A stretch of 64,000 nucleotides of DNA from positions 3,983,845 through 4,047,844 of the forward strand of contig JAOSKU010000001.1 of the NCBI GenBank assembly GCA_027493445.1. Direction: 5' to 3'. This DNA comes from Thermoleophilia bacterium. Its GTDB lineage: Bacteria; Actinomycetota; Thermoleophilia; RBG-16-64-13. The number at the start of each line of letters is the position of its first letter. Position 1 is the first letter of the stretch. Under the pieces are notes generated by a model. The model did no database searches. It was not told where the DNA came from and was given only the letters and a program-made list of their open reading frames with translations. Made by a program: the position numbers and the translations under genes. Positions 43,800-53,329 of the stretch are shown one piece after another.

Positions 43800-45966
43800 G
43801 TACCCGTCCGGCCACCAAAGTCGACGCGCCCCAGGTCGACCCCATCACCTTCGAGGTGGTGCGTCACAAGCTGGGCGCGATCAACGAGGAACAGGCCCTC
43901 ACCATACGGTCCATCTCCGGGTCGTCCATCGTCACCGACGTCGCCGACTTCAACACCGGCATCTTCGGGCCGGAAGGCGAAGTCGTCTCCATGGGCTGGC
44001 ACGTCGGGTTCAAGTCGGGCTGCATGTCCGGGATCATCCGAGGCTTGATCGAGCGCTACGGAGAGTCACCGGGCATCAGGGACGGGGACATGTTCGTCCT
44101 CAACGACCCCTATTTCGGGGCGCTCCATCAGCAGGATGTCGCCGTCATCACGCCGATCTTCCAGGACGGGGTACGGGTCGGCTGGACCGGGTCGGACTGC
44201 CACGAGATCGACGTGGGTGGCATCGGTTTCGGGGGCTTCCACCTGGGCGTGCATGAGATCCAGCAAGAGGGCCTGCTGCTGCCGGGGGTCAAGCTGGTGG
44301 AGAACGGCCGCATCCGCCAGGACGTTTGGGACATGATCATGGGGATGGTTCGCCTGCCGACGATGGTCGCACTGGATCTCAAGGCGATGATCGCCGCGAA
44401 CAGCGTGGCGGCCCGTCGCCTGCTCGAGCTTATCGACCGGTACGGTTCCTACACGGTGGCGGAGGTCATGCGCATGGAGGTCGAGGCGTCGAACCGGCGT
44501 TTCCGCAAGCGCATGCGATCATTACCCGACGGGGTCTTCCGGGCGGTGGATTTCCTCGAGCACGACGGCAACGAGAATCGGCTGTTCAAGATCGCCCTCA
44601 GTCTGGAGAAGCGCGGCGATCGGGTCGTCGTGGACATGACGGGCACGAGCGCGCAGGCCGACGGTTCCATCAACTGCGCGTTCAACGGTCTACGGGGCGC
44701 CGTCCTTTCCGGGATCATGCCCATCCTGGCTCCCGACATCCGCTGGAACGAGGGCATCTTCTCGGCCGTCAAGATCGTCGCCCCTGAGGGTAGCCTGGTA
44801 AACGCCAGCCGCCCGGCGCCCGTCTCGGGTGCGACCATCGGGGCCATGTTCCTGGCGAACCAAGCCATGCAGGCGGCGGCCTCGCGTCTGGCCGCGTGCC
44901 TGGCGGAGACGGCGCCGAACGCCTGCTCGCTGGGCAAAGCGGGCGTGGTGGGTATCGCCGTGCGCGGGCGCAACCGAGATGGCACGCCCTTCGGAGATGC
45001 CATCGGCGACCTGCTGGCCGGGGGCGGGGGTGCGTATGTGGATCATGACGGCCTCGATCCGGGAGCCGACTTCAACATCCCGCTGCCCGTCATCGGAAAC
45101 GTCGAGCGCTACGAGTCGGCCGCCCCCTACTTGATGTTGTTCCGCCGTCGTGTGACGGACTCGGGCGGCGCGGGTAGGACCCGGGGCGGCGTCGGCATCG
45201 AGTACGCGGTGACCCCCCACGACACCGACGCCCTCCACGTCCCCATCGTCGGCTCCGGGATGGGAGTGCCCGTGAGCGGTTTGATGGGCGGCTACGAGGG
45301 CTGCTCGAACAGGCTCTGCTACGTAGATCGGCGCGGGCATGAGGGTTCCCCCGTGGGCCGCGTAACCGGCACCGAATCGATAGCGGACGCGGGCGGCGAG
45401 GTCCACTTGCTCGGCCCGAAGACCCGTGCATTCCCCCTGGTCCCCGGAGACGTCCTTGCTTGTGCGTGTCAGGGGGTGGAGGGTACGGAGATCCTCTGGA
45501 CCGCGACCCCGAGCAAGTGCGCTTGGACGTCGCTCGGGGCCTTGTGTCGGTCCAAGGAGCGGAGCGGTATTACGGCGTGGTCGTGACCGAGGGGACGGTG
45601 GACGAGGTCGGCACCGCCCGGCGTCGGGACGATATCCGGCGGGCGCGACTCGGCGAAGCGCCTTCTGAGCCCCATTTCGAGGACGTGGGCGGCTTCCCCC
45701 CCTTAGGTGCGCTGCGACTGGGAGAGGATGGGAGCTTCAGTTGCCGCTGCGGCAGGGATCTATGCGGCCCGGGGGAGAGCTGGAAGCGAGGAGCCCTCAC
45801 TCGGGTGGTCGCCCCTGACGAGCATGGGCCGACCGTGCGCCTGCGGGAGGAACTCGAGGTCCGCGAGCATGTGTGTCCCGCGTGCGGCAGCCTGCTCGAG
45901 TCGGAGGTGGCGCGGGTGGGCGACCCCAGCCTACCCACCATGATCCTCCGCATAGACGCGCGGTGA
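43796..45966 (+). CDS. HyuB-type subunit with fused acetone-carboxylase-gamma-like zinc domain, one-base break near 45465-45480
   Basis: ATGA overlap with the HyuA-type gene. Residues to about 560: PITFEVVRHKLGAINEEQALTIRSISGSSIVTDVADFNTGIF, NDPYFGALHQQDVAVITPIF, DCHEIDVGG, VDMTGTSAQADGSINCAFNGLRGAVLSGI, then GGAGRTRGGVGIEYAV. Near 45470 the frame shifts by one to resume CVSGGGGYGDPLDRDPEQVRLDVARGLVSVQGAERYYGVV, the normal HyuB end. A further 100 residues carry CRCGRDLCGPGESWKRGAL and REHVCPACGSLLESEVARVGDPSLPTMIL, very like the gamma subunit of acetone carboxylase (C-x-C-G, W-K, C-P-x-C-G-x-x-L-E-x-E). This argues for an ATP-dependent ketone carboxylase rather than a hydantoinase. Confidence 0.8.
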
Positions 45967-45970
45967 CGCC

Positions 45971-48097
45971 GTGGATTCCGTGGTCAAGAGCGTGTGTCGA
46001 ATGTGCCACGGCGGGTGCGGCGTCCTCGTGCACGTGCAGGACGATAGGGTAGTGAAGGTACAAGGTGATCCAGGATCCCCCCTGAGCAGGGGCCGGCTCT
46101 GCCCCAAGGGACGGGCCAGCCTGGAGCAGCTCTACCACCCCGACCGCCTGAAATACCCGGTGAAACGAGCCGGTGGTCGGGGGGAAGGGCGCTGGGAACG
46201 CACCAGTTGGGAGGAGGCCCTTGACACGATCGCCGAGAAGATCAAGAGGATTCGAGAGGATCTAGGGATCCAGTCCGTGGCCATCGGTACGGGCACGGGC
46301 CGTCATCACTTCATGCATGTCATTCGGTTCGCGAATGCTCTGGGCACGCCCAACTGGTGCGAACCGGGTACCGCCCAGTGTTTCATACCCCGGATCATCA
46401 CCGGGATCATGACCTACGGCGATCTTCCCATCGTCGACTACTACGGCCGGGTGAACCCCGAATGCCTCTTGGTCTGGGGGCACAACCCCATAGTCTCAGG
46501 GCCCGACGGCGAGATCCAGTTTCGGGTCAAGGACTGTCTGGTCCGAGGTACCAAGCTCATCGTGGTCGACCCGAGGCGGACCGAGATGGCCCGTCGGGCC
46601 GATCTCTGGCTGCAGATCCGCCCAGGCACCGACGCGGCTTTGGCGCTGGGCATGATGCAGGTCATCATCGAGGAGGACCTCTACGATCGGCAGTTCGTCG
46701 AGAAGTGGACGGTGGGCTTCGACCGGCTGGTCGACCGGGTGGCGGAGTATCCACCGGAGAGGGTGGCCGAGATCACCTGGGTCCCGGCCGAGACGATACG
46801 CGAGGCGGCTCGGCTGTTCGCCGTCACGAAACCCGCCGCGCTGGAGTGGGGCGTGGCCCTAGAGCAGACCCCGAACTGCCTGCAGACGGTGCGGGCCGTC
46901 GCCCTGCTGCCGGGGATAACGGGCAACATCGACATCCCCGGGGGGTGGATCACCGGCATGCACCTGGTCCCCGAGCCGGATGTGCTCGAAGGGAACCTCA
47001 GTCGGGAGATGCGCGAGAAGCGGTTGGGCGCCCAGGAGTTCCGGGCTCTGTCTGGACCGGATGCCTTCTTCCCCTCGGCTCACGCGCCCACTCTCTTCGA
47101 CGCGATGCTCACAGGAGAGCCTTACCCGATCAAGGCGTTCCTCGTCTTCGGCAACAACGCCTTGCTGACCTATGCTCAGAGCCGCCGGGTACGCGACGCA
47201 CTCGCCAGCCTGGACTTCCTGGCGGTCATGGACCTCTATATGACCCCCACCGCGGAGCTGGCCGACATCGTCTTGCCCGCCGCCTCCTGGCTGGAGGTGG
47301 ATCAAATCACGGCTCTCCCGTTCATAGCCAACAACGTGGTGTTGGCTCAGCAGAAGGTGGTCAGGATCGAGGAGTGTCGGCAGGATGAGGAGGTCTTCGT
47401 GGAGCTCGCGCGGAGGCTGGATCTCCCGGTGGGAACCGAGGATCTTACCGAGGTACTCGAGGCGCAGCTGGGCCCATTGGGCATCGGGCTCGACGATCTG
47501 CGCCGGCGGGGTTCCGTCGCCGCTCCCATACGGTACCGGAAGTACGAGGAGGACGGGTTTCGGACGGGCTCGGGCAAGGTGGAGCTGGCCTCCGGATACT
47601 TGGATCACCTGGGGTACGACCCTTTGCCCTATTTCCAGGAACCGCCCGAGAGCCCGACGAGTTCGCCCGATCTCGCGAAGCAGTACCCGCTGGTCCTCAC
47701 CACCGGCGGAAGGTCGCAGTTCTTCTTCCACTCGGAGTTCCGTCAACTCGCGTCGCTGAGGCGGCGCCACGATGCGCCGATCGTCGAGATCCACCCCGAT
47801 ACCGCGCGTCTCTGTGGCATCCGGGAGGGCGAATGGGTGTGGATCGAATCCCCTCGGGGTCGCATCCGGCAGCGGGCCCGGTTGACGGACGGCATAGACG
47901 CCCGAGTGGTGCACGTGGAGCACGGCTGGTGGTTTCCGGAAGACCCGTCACCGGAGCACGGGGTGTGGGAGGCGAACGCCAACCTGTTGACGAACAGTGG
48001 ACCGCCCTACGACCCGGCCGTGGGCACATACCAACTGAGGGCGTTGTTGTGCCGGGTGCGCCCGGCGGCCGAAGGAGGCCCGGAATGGGCAGCATAG
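45971..48097 (+). CDS. Molybdopterin oxidoreductase-superfamily enzyme (acetylene-hydratase-like), first copy
   Basis: 708 residues, GTG start four bases after the carboxylase. N-terminal 4Fe-4S site CRMCHGGCGV...GRLCPKG; PGD-binding blocks GEGRWERTSWEEALDTIAEKI, CLLVWGHNPIVSGPDGE, GTKLIVVDPRRTEMARRADLWLQIRPGTDAALALGMM, FLVFGNNALLTYAQ, and LYMTPTAELADIVLPAASWLE. The likely metal-ligand region reads NWCEPGTAQCF. C-terminal cofactor domain YPLVLTTGGRSQFFFHSEFRQLASLRRR...GIREGEWVWIESPRGRI and HGWWFPE. Size and motifs fit the single-subunit soluble subgroup with acetylene hydratase. No Tat signal and no small subunits nearby, so it is cytoplasmic. It may hydrate, hydroxylate or transhydroxylate the pathway substrate. 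Confidence 0.85.
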   Translation: MDSVVKSVCRMCHGGCGVLVHVQDDRVVKVQGDPGSPLSRGRLCPKGRASLEQLYHPDRLKYPVKRAGGRGEGRWERTSWEEALDTIAEKIKRIREDLGIQSVAIGTGTGRHHFMHVIRFANALGTPNWCEPGTAQCFIPRIITGIMTYGDLPIVDYYGRVNPECLLVWGHNPIVSGPDGEIQFRVKDCLVRGTKLIVVDPRRTEMARRADLWLQIRPGTDAALALGMMQVIIEEDLYDRQFVEKWTVGFDRLVDRVAEYPPERVAEITWVPAETIREAARLFAVTKPAALEWGVALEQTPNCLQTVRAVALLPGITGNIDIPGGWITGMHLVPEPDVLEGNLSREMREKRLGAQEFRALSGPDAFFPSAHAPTLFDAMLTGEPYPIKAFLVFGNNALLTYAQSRRVRDALASLDFLAVMDLYMTPTAELADIVLPAASWLEVDQITALPFIANNVVLAQQKVVRIEECRQDEEVFVELARRLDLPVGTEDLTEVLEAQLGPLGIGLDDLRRRGSVAAPIRYRKYEEDGFRTGSGKVELASGYLDHLGYDPLPYFQEPPESPTSSPDLAKQYPLVLTTGGRSQFFFHSEFRQLASLRRRHDAPIVEIHPDTARLCGIREGEWVWIESPRGRIRQRARLTDGIDARVVHVEHGWWFPEDPSPEHGVWEANANLLTNSGPPYDPAVGTYQLRALLCRVRPAAEGGPEWAA

Positions 48098-49041
48098 ATG
48101 TCCACCATCACATCCAGCCACCCGAATACGTGGCGGCAATTGGCAGCGTCGCCATCGCCGGTCCCGCCGTTGCGAGCGCGGTCGACTGGGGCGCCCAGCG
48201 GTCGCTCGAAGCCATGGACAAGAACGGCATCGAGGCCGCGGTCGTTTCCATCTCCGCACCGGGGGTTTGGGTGGGTGAACAGAGTGGCACCACCCGTCTC
48301 GCCCGCGTCTGCAACGAGTTCTCAGCCCAGCTCTGCGCCGATCACCCGGGGCGCTTCGGTTGGCTGGCCGCGCTGCCGCTCCCCGATGTGGGTGCGGCGC
48401 TCGACGAGACGGCCTATGCATTCGACCAGCTGGGGGCTGATGGAGCCCTGCTGTTGACGAACTACGGGAACCGGTATCTAGGCCATCCCGGGTTCGAACC
48501 CCTGCTGGCCGAGCTCGACGGGCGGGGAGCCGTGGTGGCCCTGCACCCCACCTCGTGCGACTGCCTGGACGCCGTTCCCGAGATCCCGCGTTCGGTCATC
48601 GAGTTCCCTCACGACACCACCAGGACGGTCTGCAGTCTGCTGTTCGGTGGCTCGCTGCTGAGATATCCGAACATCCGCTGGCTCTTGCCTCATGGCGGCG
48701 GCACCCTGGCCTTCCTGGCTCACCGCATCGCGGGTGTTCTGAACCTCAGACCCAACCTGCGCGAACATGCTCCCGGGGGCGTCATCTCCGCGCTCCAGTC
48801 GCTCTACTACGACACCGCGTTCGCGGCCAACCCACCCAGCTTCGCCGCCCTGCGGGAGCTGGCGCCGGGTGACCACATCCTGTTCGGCACCGATTTTCCC
48901 TTTGCGCCCGAGGCCTTCATGGCGGCGTCGGTGGCGGGATTGGCAGAGGTAGCGGACGGCGCGGCCGCGTTCGAGTCGGTATCCCGGCGGAACGCGCAGA
49001 CACTCTTCCCGCGTTTCGCCGAGCACGTGGAGTCGGTGTGA
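48085..49041 (+). CDS. Amidohydrolase-2 family protein, second copy in the cluster
   Basis: 318 residues. ATG preceded by GAAGGAGG and overlapping the end of the molybdoenzyme gene by 13 bases. The metal site is complete: N-terminal IDVHHHIQPPEYV (H-x-H), VVALHPTSCDC, IRWLLPHGGGTLAFLAHRI, and DHILFGTDFPFAPEAFM (Asp). The pattern is that of ACMSD and resorcylate/isosaccharinate-type decarboxylases, which use zinc or manganese. It differs from the first copy at 26181, where the H-x-H is altered. It may remove CO2 or open a ring produced by the neighbouring enzymes. Confidence 0.87.
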   Translation: MGSIDVHHHIQPPEYVAAIGSVAIAGPAVASAVDWGAQRSLEAMDKNGIEAAVVSISAPGVWVGEQSGTTRLARVCNEFSAQLCADHPGRFGWLAALPLPDVGAALDETAYAFDQLGADGALLLTNYGNRYLGHPGFEPLLAELDGRGAVVALHPTSCDCLDAVPEIPRSVIEFPHDTTRTVCSLLFGGSLLRYPNIRWLLPHGGGTLAFLAHRIAGVLNLRPNLREHAPGGVISALQSLYYDTAFAANPPSFAALRELAPGDHILFGTDFPFAPEAFMAASVAGLAEVADGAAAFESVSRRNAQTLFPRFAEHVESV

Positions 49042-49089
49042 GGGCAGGACCACGGAATAGTCGGGCGTGGAAGGCCCGGAGGCGGACTC

Positions 49090-51269
49090 ATGATTGACGC
49101 CCGGCGCACTGTCCGTTCATCCTGCCGCATGTGCCACGGCGTTTGCCAGGTCTTGGTGCATCTGGAAGGCGACCGCGTGGTCAGGGTCACGGGCGATCCC
49201 GACAGTCCCACCAGCCGGGGCTACATATGCGCGAAAGGGAGGGCCTCACCGGAATTGCTCTACCACCCCGACCGCCTCACCCATCCTCTGCGCCGTGTGG
49301 GCGCGCGGGGGGAAGGCCGATGGGAGCGTGTTTCCTGGGACGACGCTCTCGACGAGATCGCGGCCCGCATCTTGAGCATCCGAGACGAAAGCGGCGCCGA
49401 GTTCGTCGGCCTATGCCAAGGTACGGGCCGCCCGTACATCGAGTTCACCCAACGCTTCATCTACGCCTTCGGGTCTCCCAATTTCGTGGCTCCGGCCCAC
49501 GTCTGCTACCTCTCCCGCTGGTTCGCCTCGCTCCTCACCATCGGCCGGCTGCCCGTAGCCGATGTCTACGGGTTCGGGGGAGAAGACCCGGCCTGCTTCG
49601 TCATGTGGGGCTGCAACATCACCGAGTATGGAGCCGCGGACGGCATGTGCGGGGGGCTGGTGCGGCAGGCGGTGGACCGGGCCGAGAAGCTCATCGTGGT
49701 GGACCCCCGCCGCACGTCCTTGGCGGAGCGGGCGGACCACTTCCTGCAGTTGCGCCCCGGCACCGAGGGCGCCCTGGCTCTGGCCATGCTGAACACCGTC
49801 ATCGCCGAAGACCTCATCGACCAGGGGTTCGTCGAGGGCCATACCTCCGGCTTCCCCGAGCTCGTCGACCACGTCCGCTCCTTCACCCCGGAGTGGGCCG
49901 CGCCCATCACTCGGGTCGCCGCTGCGGATATTCGGGCGGCCGCCCGCACGTACGCAACGACGCTCCCGGGGTGCATCCAGTGGGGCAGCGCCACCGACAT
50001 GAGTGCCGCGAGCTATCAGACCGCCCGCTCGCTGGTCATCCTGCGGGCTCTGGTCGGTAATCTCGATCGGCCTGGAGGAGACGTGCTCTGGGTGCCCCCG
50101 GAGGGCGTGCGGCAGAAGTCCACCTTTGTGAACCCTGACCAGCGCGGCGAGCAGTTCCTGCCTTCGCAGAAGCGCTCTGTGAGTGCAGGACGTTTCACGC
50201 TCGACCTGGTGGCCCACCCCCGTCTTTCTGGCAGTCGATCGTGACGGGCCGGCCCTATCGGCCACGGGCGGCCTGGATCGTGGGCTCGAACCCCCTCGTC
50301 ACCGGGACCCACGGGACGGTTATCGAGGAGGCCTTGCGTGGCCACCTGGAGTTCACCGTGGTGTCCGACTTCTTCTTGACCCCCACGGCAGAGCTCGCCG
50401 ACCTCGTCCTGCCGGCGGCTACCTGGCTCGAGACCGACGACATCGTGAGTCTACACAAGATCTGGTGCATGCTCGCGCGGCGCCAGGTTTCGCAAGTGGG
50501 CGAAGCTCGTGACGACCGCGAGGTGATCCTCGCGCTCGCCCATCGGCTGGGTCTGGAGGAGGCCTTTCCTTGGCCGGACTACCACGCCTATCTCGAGTGG
50601 CTACTCGAGGGGAGCGGCATGGACTTCGCCGCCTTCTGTGACCGCGGCCTCCTCCAGGGTACGATGCGCTATCGGAAGTACGAGCACGAAGGCTTCGCCA
50701 CTCCCACCGGGCGCTGCGAACTCTACAGCTCGGCGTCGTCCGAAGAGAGGGGTCTGGCCCCCCTCCCCGTCTATCGGGAACCGGCTCTCTCTCCGTTGTC
50801 CTCCCCGGAAGTGGCGCGTGAATACCCGCTGATCCTGACCTCTGGTGCCAAGAGCGTCGCCTACTTCCATAGCGAGGGAAGGCAGATTGCCTCCCTGCGT
50901 CGCCGCTGTCCCGACCCACTGGTGGAGATCCACCCAGAGACGGCCGCGTCCCTGGGCATTGCTGAGGGGGCTTGGGTTCACGTGGAGAGCCCGGAAGGAT
51001 GCGTGCAGATGAGAGCGCGTCTGTTTGGCGGCTTGGCCCCCGATGTGGTTTGTGCCCAGCACGGATGGTGGTTCCCGGAGGATCCGGGGCCGGAACATGG
51101 CTGGAAGCGGTCGAACATCAACCTGCTCTTTGGCGATCTCTCCGGCTACGATCCCGACACCGGGGCAGAGGCGTTACGTTGCGGACTGTGCCGGGTCTAT
51201 CGGGTCGCCGGCGTGGATCGCACCCGGCCTGCTGGGGTGGCTGCAGCCAGCGACGAGGCGGCGCTGTGA
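49090..51269 (+). CDS. Molybdopterin oxidoreductase-superfamily enzyme (acetylene-hydratase-like), second copy, one-base break at 50217-50221
   Basis: About 726 residues, close paralogue of the gene at 45971. 4Fe-4S site SSCRMCHGVCQVLV...GYICAKG; RWERVSWDDALDEIAARI; GLCQGTGRPYIEF; KLIVVDPRRTSLAERADHFLQLRPGTEGALALAML. The frame breaks after FTLDLVAHP: with C6 instead of C5 at 50217-50221 it continues PSFWQSIVTGRPYRPRAAWIVGSNPLVTGTHGTVIEEAL, then FFLTPTAELADLVLPAATWLETDD and the C-terminal YPLILTSGAKSVAYFHSEGRQIASLRRR...HGWWFPEDPGPEHGW. The substrate-side region (FVAPAHVCYLSRW) differs from copy one, so the two probably act on different intermediates or as a two-step pair. Confidence 0.83.
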
Positions 51270-52114
51270 GAGTGCTCGGCATGAGCGCAAGCCCGCGCGA
51301 TTGGGGCAACACCGAGATTCTGGTGCAGCAGGCTCTCGCAGGAGCCCGGCGGGTGGGTGCCGAGACGGAGTTTCTCCGTCTGGCGGAGCTCGACCTGCGT
51401 CCCTGCCGAGGTTGCCTGGCGTGCGTCTTCAACGACCGGGACTGCCTCATCGAGGACGACTATCATGTCGTGCTCGGGGCCATGCGCCGGTCAAGCGCCG
51501 TGGTCCTCGGCTCCCCCGCATACGTCTTGGGTGCGACTGCGAGGATCAAGCTGCTCCAAGAGCGCCTGCTCCGTTTCGCTACCCGCAGCCGGGAGTTCGT
51601 CGATCGTCCGGGCGTTGTTGTCGCTGCCGCCGGTCGGCCGACAGACGTGCCGTTCACGCTCCCGCAGATCGCGACGACCTTTCTCAGCCTGGGCATGCCG
51701 GTCGTGGACCAGTTCGTCGGGTACGGACAGGGCCCGGGAGAGGTGCTGTGGGATGAAGCTGCCCTTCGGCGCGCGGCGTCTGCCGGAGAAGCACTTGGCC
51801 GGGGAGAGACGGGCTTTCGCGGCGACCCCGGGACGTGCCCGTCCTGCCATTTCGACCTGATCGACGTGGGGGCCCGCGGGGAGGTCTCGTGTCCACTGTG
51901 TGATCTGCCCGGGACCTGGACACCCGACCATGGCTTCCGGCCTCGGCCGAACGCGGCACCCCGGTGGGCCGAGGAGCGTGTGCGATCACACTTCGAGGAC
52001 GGAATGATGCCTTCGCACGACAGGTTCCGGGAGCATCGAGCCGAGATCAACGCGCGCCTGGATGCCCTGCGAGCGGCCTTTGACCAAACCGGAGCGACAG
52101 AGAAGGAGTCGTAG
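51266..52114 (+). CDS. Iron-sulfur flavoprotein (NADPH-dependent FMN reductase type) with extra zinc-ribbon-like tail
   Basis: 282 residues; GTGA overlap with the previous molybdoenzyme gene. Flavodoxin-like start VRVLGMSASPRDWGNTEILVQQAL (FMN phosphate loop), then the Isf-type cluster motif PCRGCLACVFNDRDCLIEDD and GSPAYVLGATARIKLLQERLL. An additional C-terminal region holds CPSCHFDLID...EVSCPLCDLPGTW, two C-x-x-C pairs as in a zinc ribbon or rubredoxin, then a helical tail. It is a likely electron carrier for the two molybdoenzymes or the BaiCD-like flavoenzyme. The extra domain is not usual for Isf proteins. Confidence 0.8.
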   Translation: MRVLGMSASPRDWGNTEILVQQALAGARRVGAETEFLRLAELDLRPCRGCLACVFNDRDCLIEDDYHVVLGAMRRSSAVVLGSPAYVLGATARIKLLQERLLRFATRSREFVDRPGVVVAAAGRPTDVPFTLPQIATTFLSLGMPVVDQFVGYGQGPGEVLWDEAALRRAASAGEALGRGETGFRGDPGTCPSCHFDLIDVGARGEVSCPLCDLPGTWTPDHGFRPRPNAAPRWAEERVRSHFEDGMMPSHDRFREHRAEINARLDALRAAFDQTGATEKES

Positions 52115-53319
52115 TGGAACGTACCGATCGAGATGTCGTCGTCGTCAGCGCCTGCCGCACCGCCATCGGTAAGTTCGGAGGTCAGTTCAAGGACATTCGG
52201 GCTCACAGGCTTGCCGGCTTCGCCATGGAGGAGGCCATCATGAGAGCCGGCCTGGCGAAGGACCAGCTCGACGAAGTGGTAGCTGGAGACGGCATCCAGT
52301 GCAACGACGAAGCGAACACCGCTCGGGTGGCGGCTCTCGGCATCGGTATTCCCCCGGAGGTGCCCGCCTTCACCGTGCAGCGCCAGTGCGGTTCCGCCAT
52401 GCAGGCCCTTATCTGCGCGAAACAAGAGATCCAGGCTGGGGACGCCGAGGTGGTCCTGGCTGTTGGCGTGGAGTCTCAGTCGAGCGCGCCCTATGTCCTC
52501 AAGACTGCACGGTGGGGCCAACGCCTCATGCACGGAGAGATGGCCGGTACCTTGTGGGATACCCTCCTTTCCGGCAGCGGCCTCGTGGGCGAGAAGATGC
52601 TCATGGGAGAGACAGCCGAACGGGTGGCCGAACGCTACCAGATAAGCCGGGAGGCTCAGGACGAGGTTGCGCTCCGCAGCCATCGCAACGCGGAGGCCGC
52701 GATCGCGACCGGCAAGTTCAAGGAAGAGATCGTGCCTGTGCCCATCCGGGGCAGAAAGGGCGACACTACTCTGGTAGACCAGGACGAGCACCCTCGCTTC
52801 GGCCTTACCATGGACGACCTGGCGAAACTCCCGCCCGCCTTTCGAGAGGGAGGCACGGTCACTGCGGGCAACTCCTCGGGATTGAACGACGGGGCGGCTG
52901 CAGTAGTGGTCATGACTCGAGCCAGGGCCAGAGACCTCGGTTGCAGGCCGCTGGCTGCTATCAGGGCCACCTCCATCGCCGGTGTTCCTCCGGAGGTCAT
53001 GGGGATCGGGCCGATACCGGCCACCCAGAAGATCCTCGCCTGTACGGGGCTGTCTCTCCGCGACATCGGCCTCATCGAGATGAACGAGGCGTTTGCCTCC
53101 CAGTACGTTGCCTGCGAAGAGGAGCTCGGACTCGATCGCGAGCGGACCAATGTGAACGGCAGCGGTATCGGTCTCGGCCATCCCGCGGGCGCCACCGGCA
53201 TCCGCCTGGTGGTGACTCTGGTGCACGAGATGAGGCGCCGGGGTGTTCAGTTCGGGCTCGCCACCTTGTGCGTTGGCGGGGGAATGGGTCTGGCCACGCT
53301 CTTGGAACTCGAGGGATAG
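52114..53319 (+). CDS. Acetyl-CoA acetyltransferase-type thiolase
   Basis: 401 residues, GTG start overlapping the previous TAG by one base. All thiolase catalytic parts are present: nucleophile VQRQCGSAMQALICAKQEI, GGTVTAGNSSGLNDGAAAVVVM, NEAFASQY, NVNGSGIGLGHPAGATGIRLVVTLVHEM (catalytic His) and ATLCVGGGMG (second Cys). It cleaves a 3-ketoacyl-CoA to acetyl-CoA and a shortened acyl-CoA, or the reverse. Unlike the Cys-less protein at 32254 this should be a working thiolase, a sensible last step of the pathway. Confidence 0.95.
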   Translation: MERTDRDVVVVSACRTAIGKFGGQFKDIRAHRLAGFAMEEAIMRAGLAKDQLDEVVAGDGIQCNDEANTARVAALGIGIPPEVPAFTVQRQCGSAMQALICAKQEIQAGDAEVVLAVGVESQSSAPYVLKTARWGQRLMHGEMAGTLWDTLLSGSGLVGEKMLMGETAERVAERYQISREAQDEVALRSHRNAEAAIATGKFKEEIVPVPIRGRKGDTTLVDQDEHPRFGLTMDDLAKLPPAFREGGTVTAGNSSGLNDGAAAVVVMTRARARDLGCRPLAAIRATSIAGVPPEVMGIGPIPATQKILACTGLSLRDIGLIEMNEAFASQYVACEEELGLDRERTNVNGSGIGLGHPAGATGIRLVVTLVHEMRRRGVQFGLATLCVGGGMGLATLLELEG

Positions 53320-53329
53320 GGGGATCGAA

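Noticed and set aside
41691..45966. Calling the HyuA/HyuB pair a hydantoinase or 5-oxoprolinase
   Set aside because: The fused gamma-like zinc domain and the neighbouring CoA and ketone chemistry fit an ATP-dependent ketone carboxylase better.
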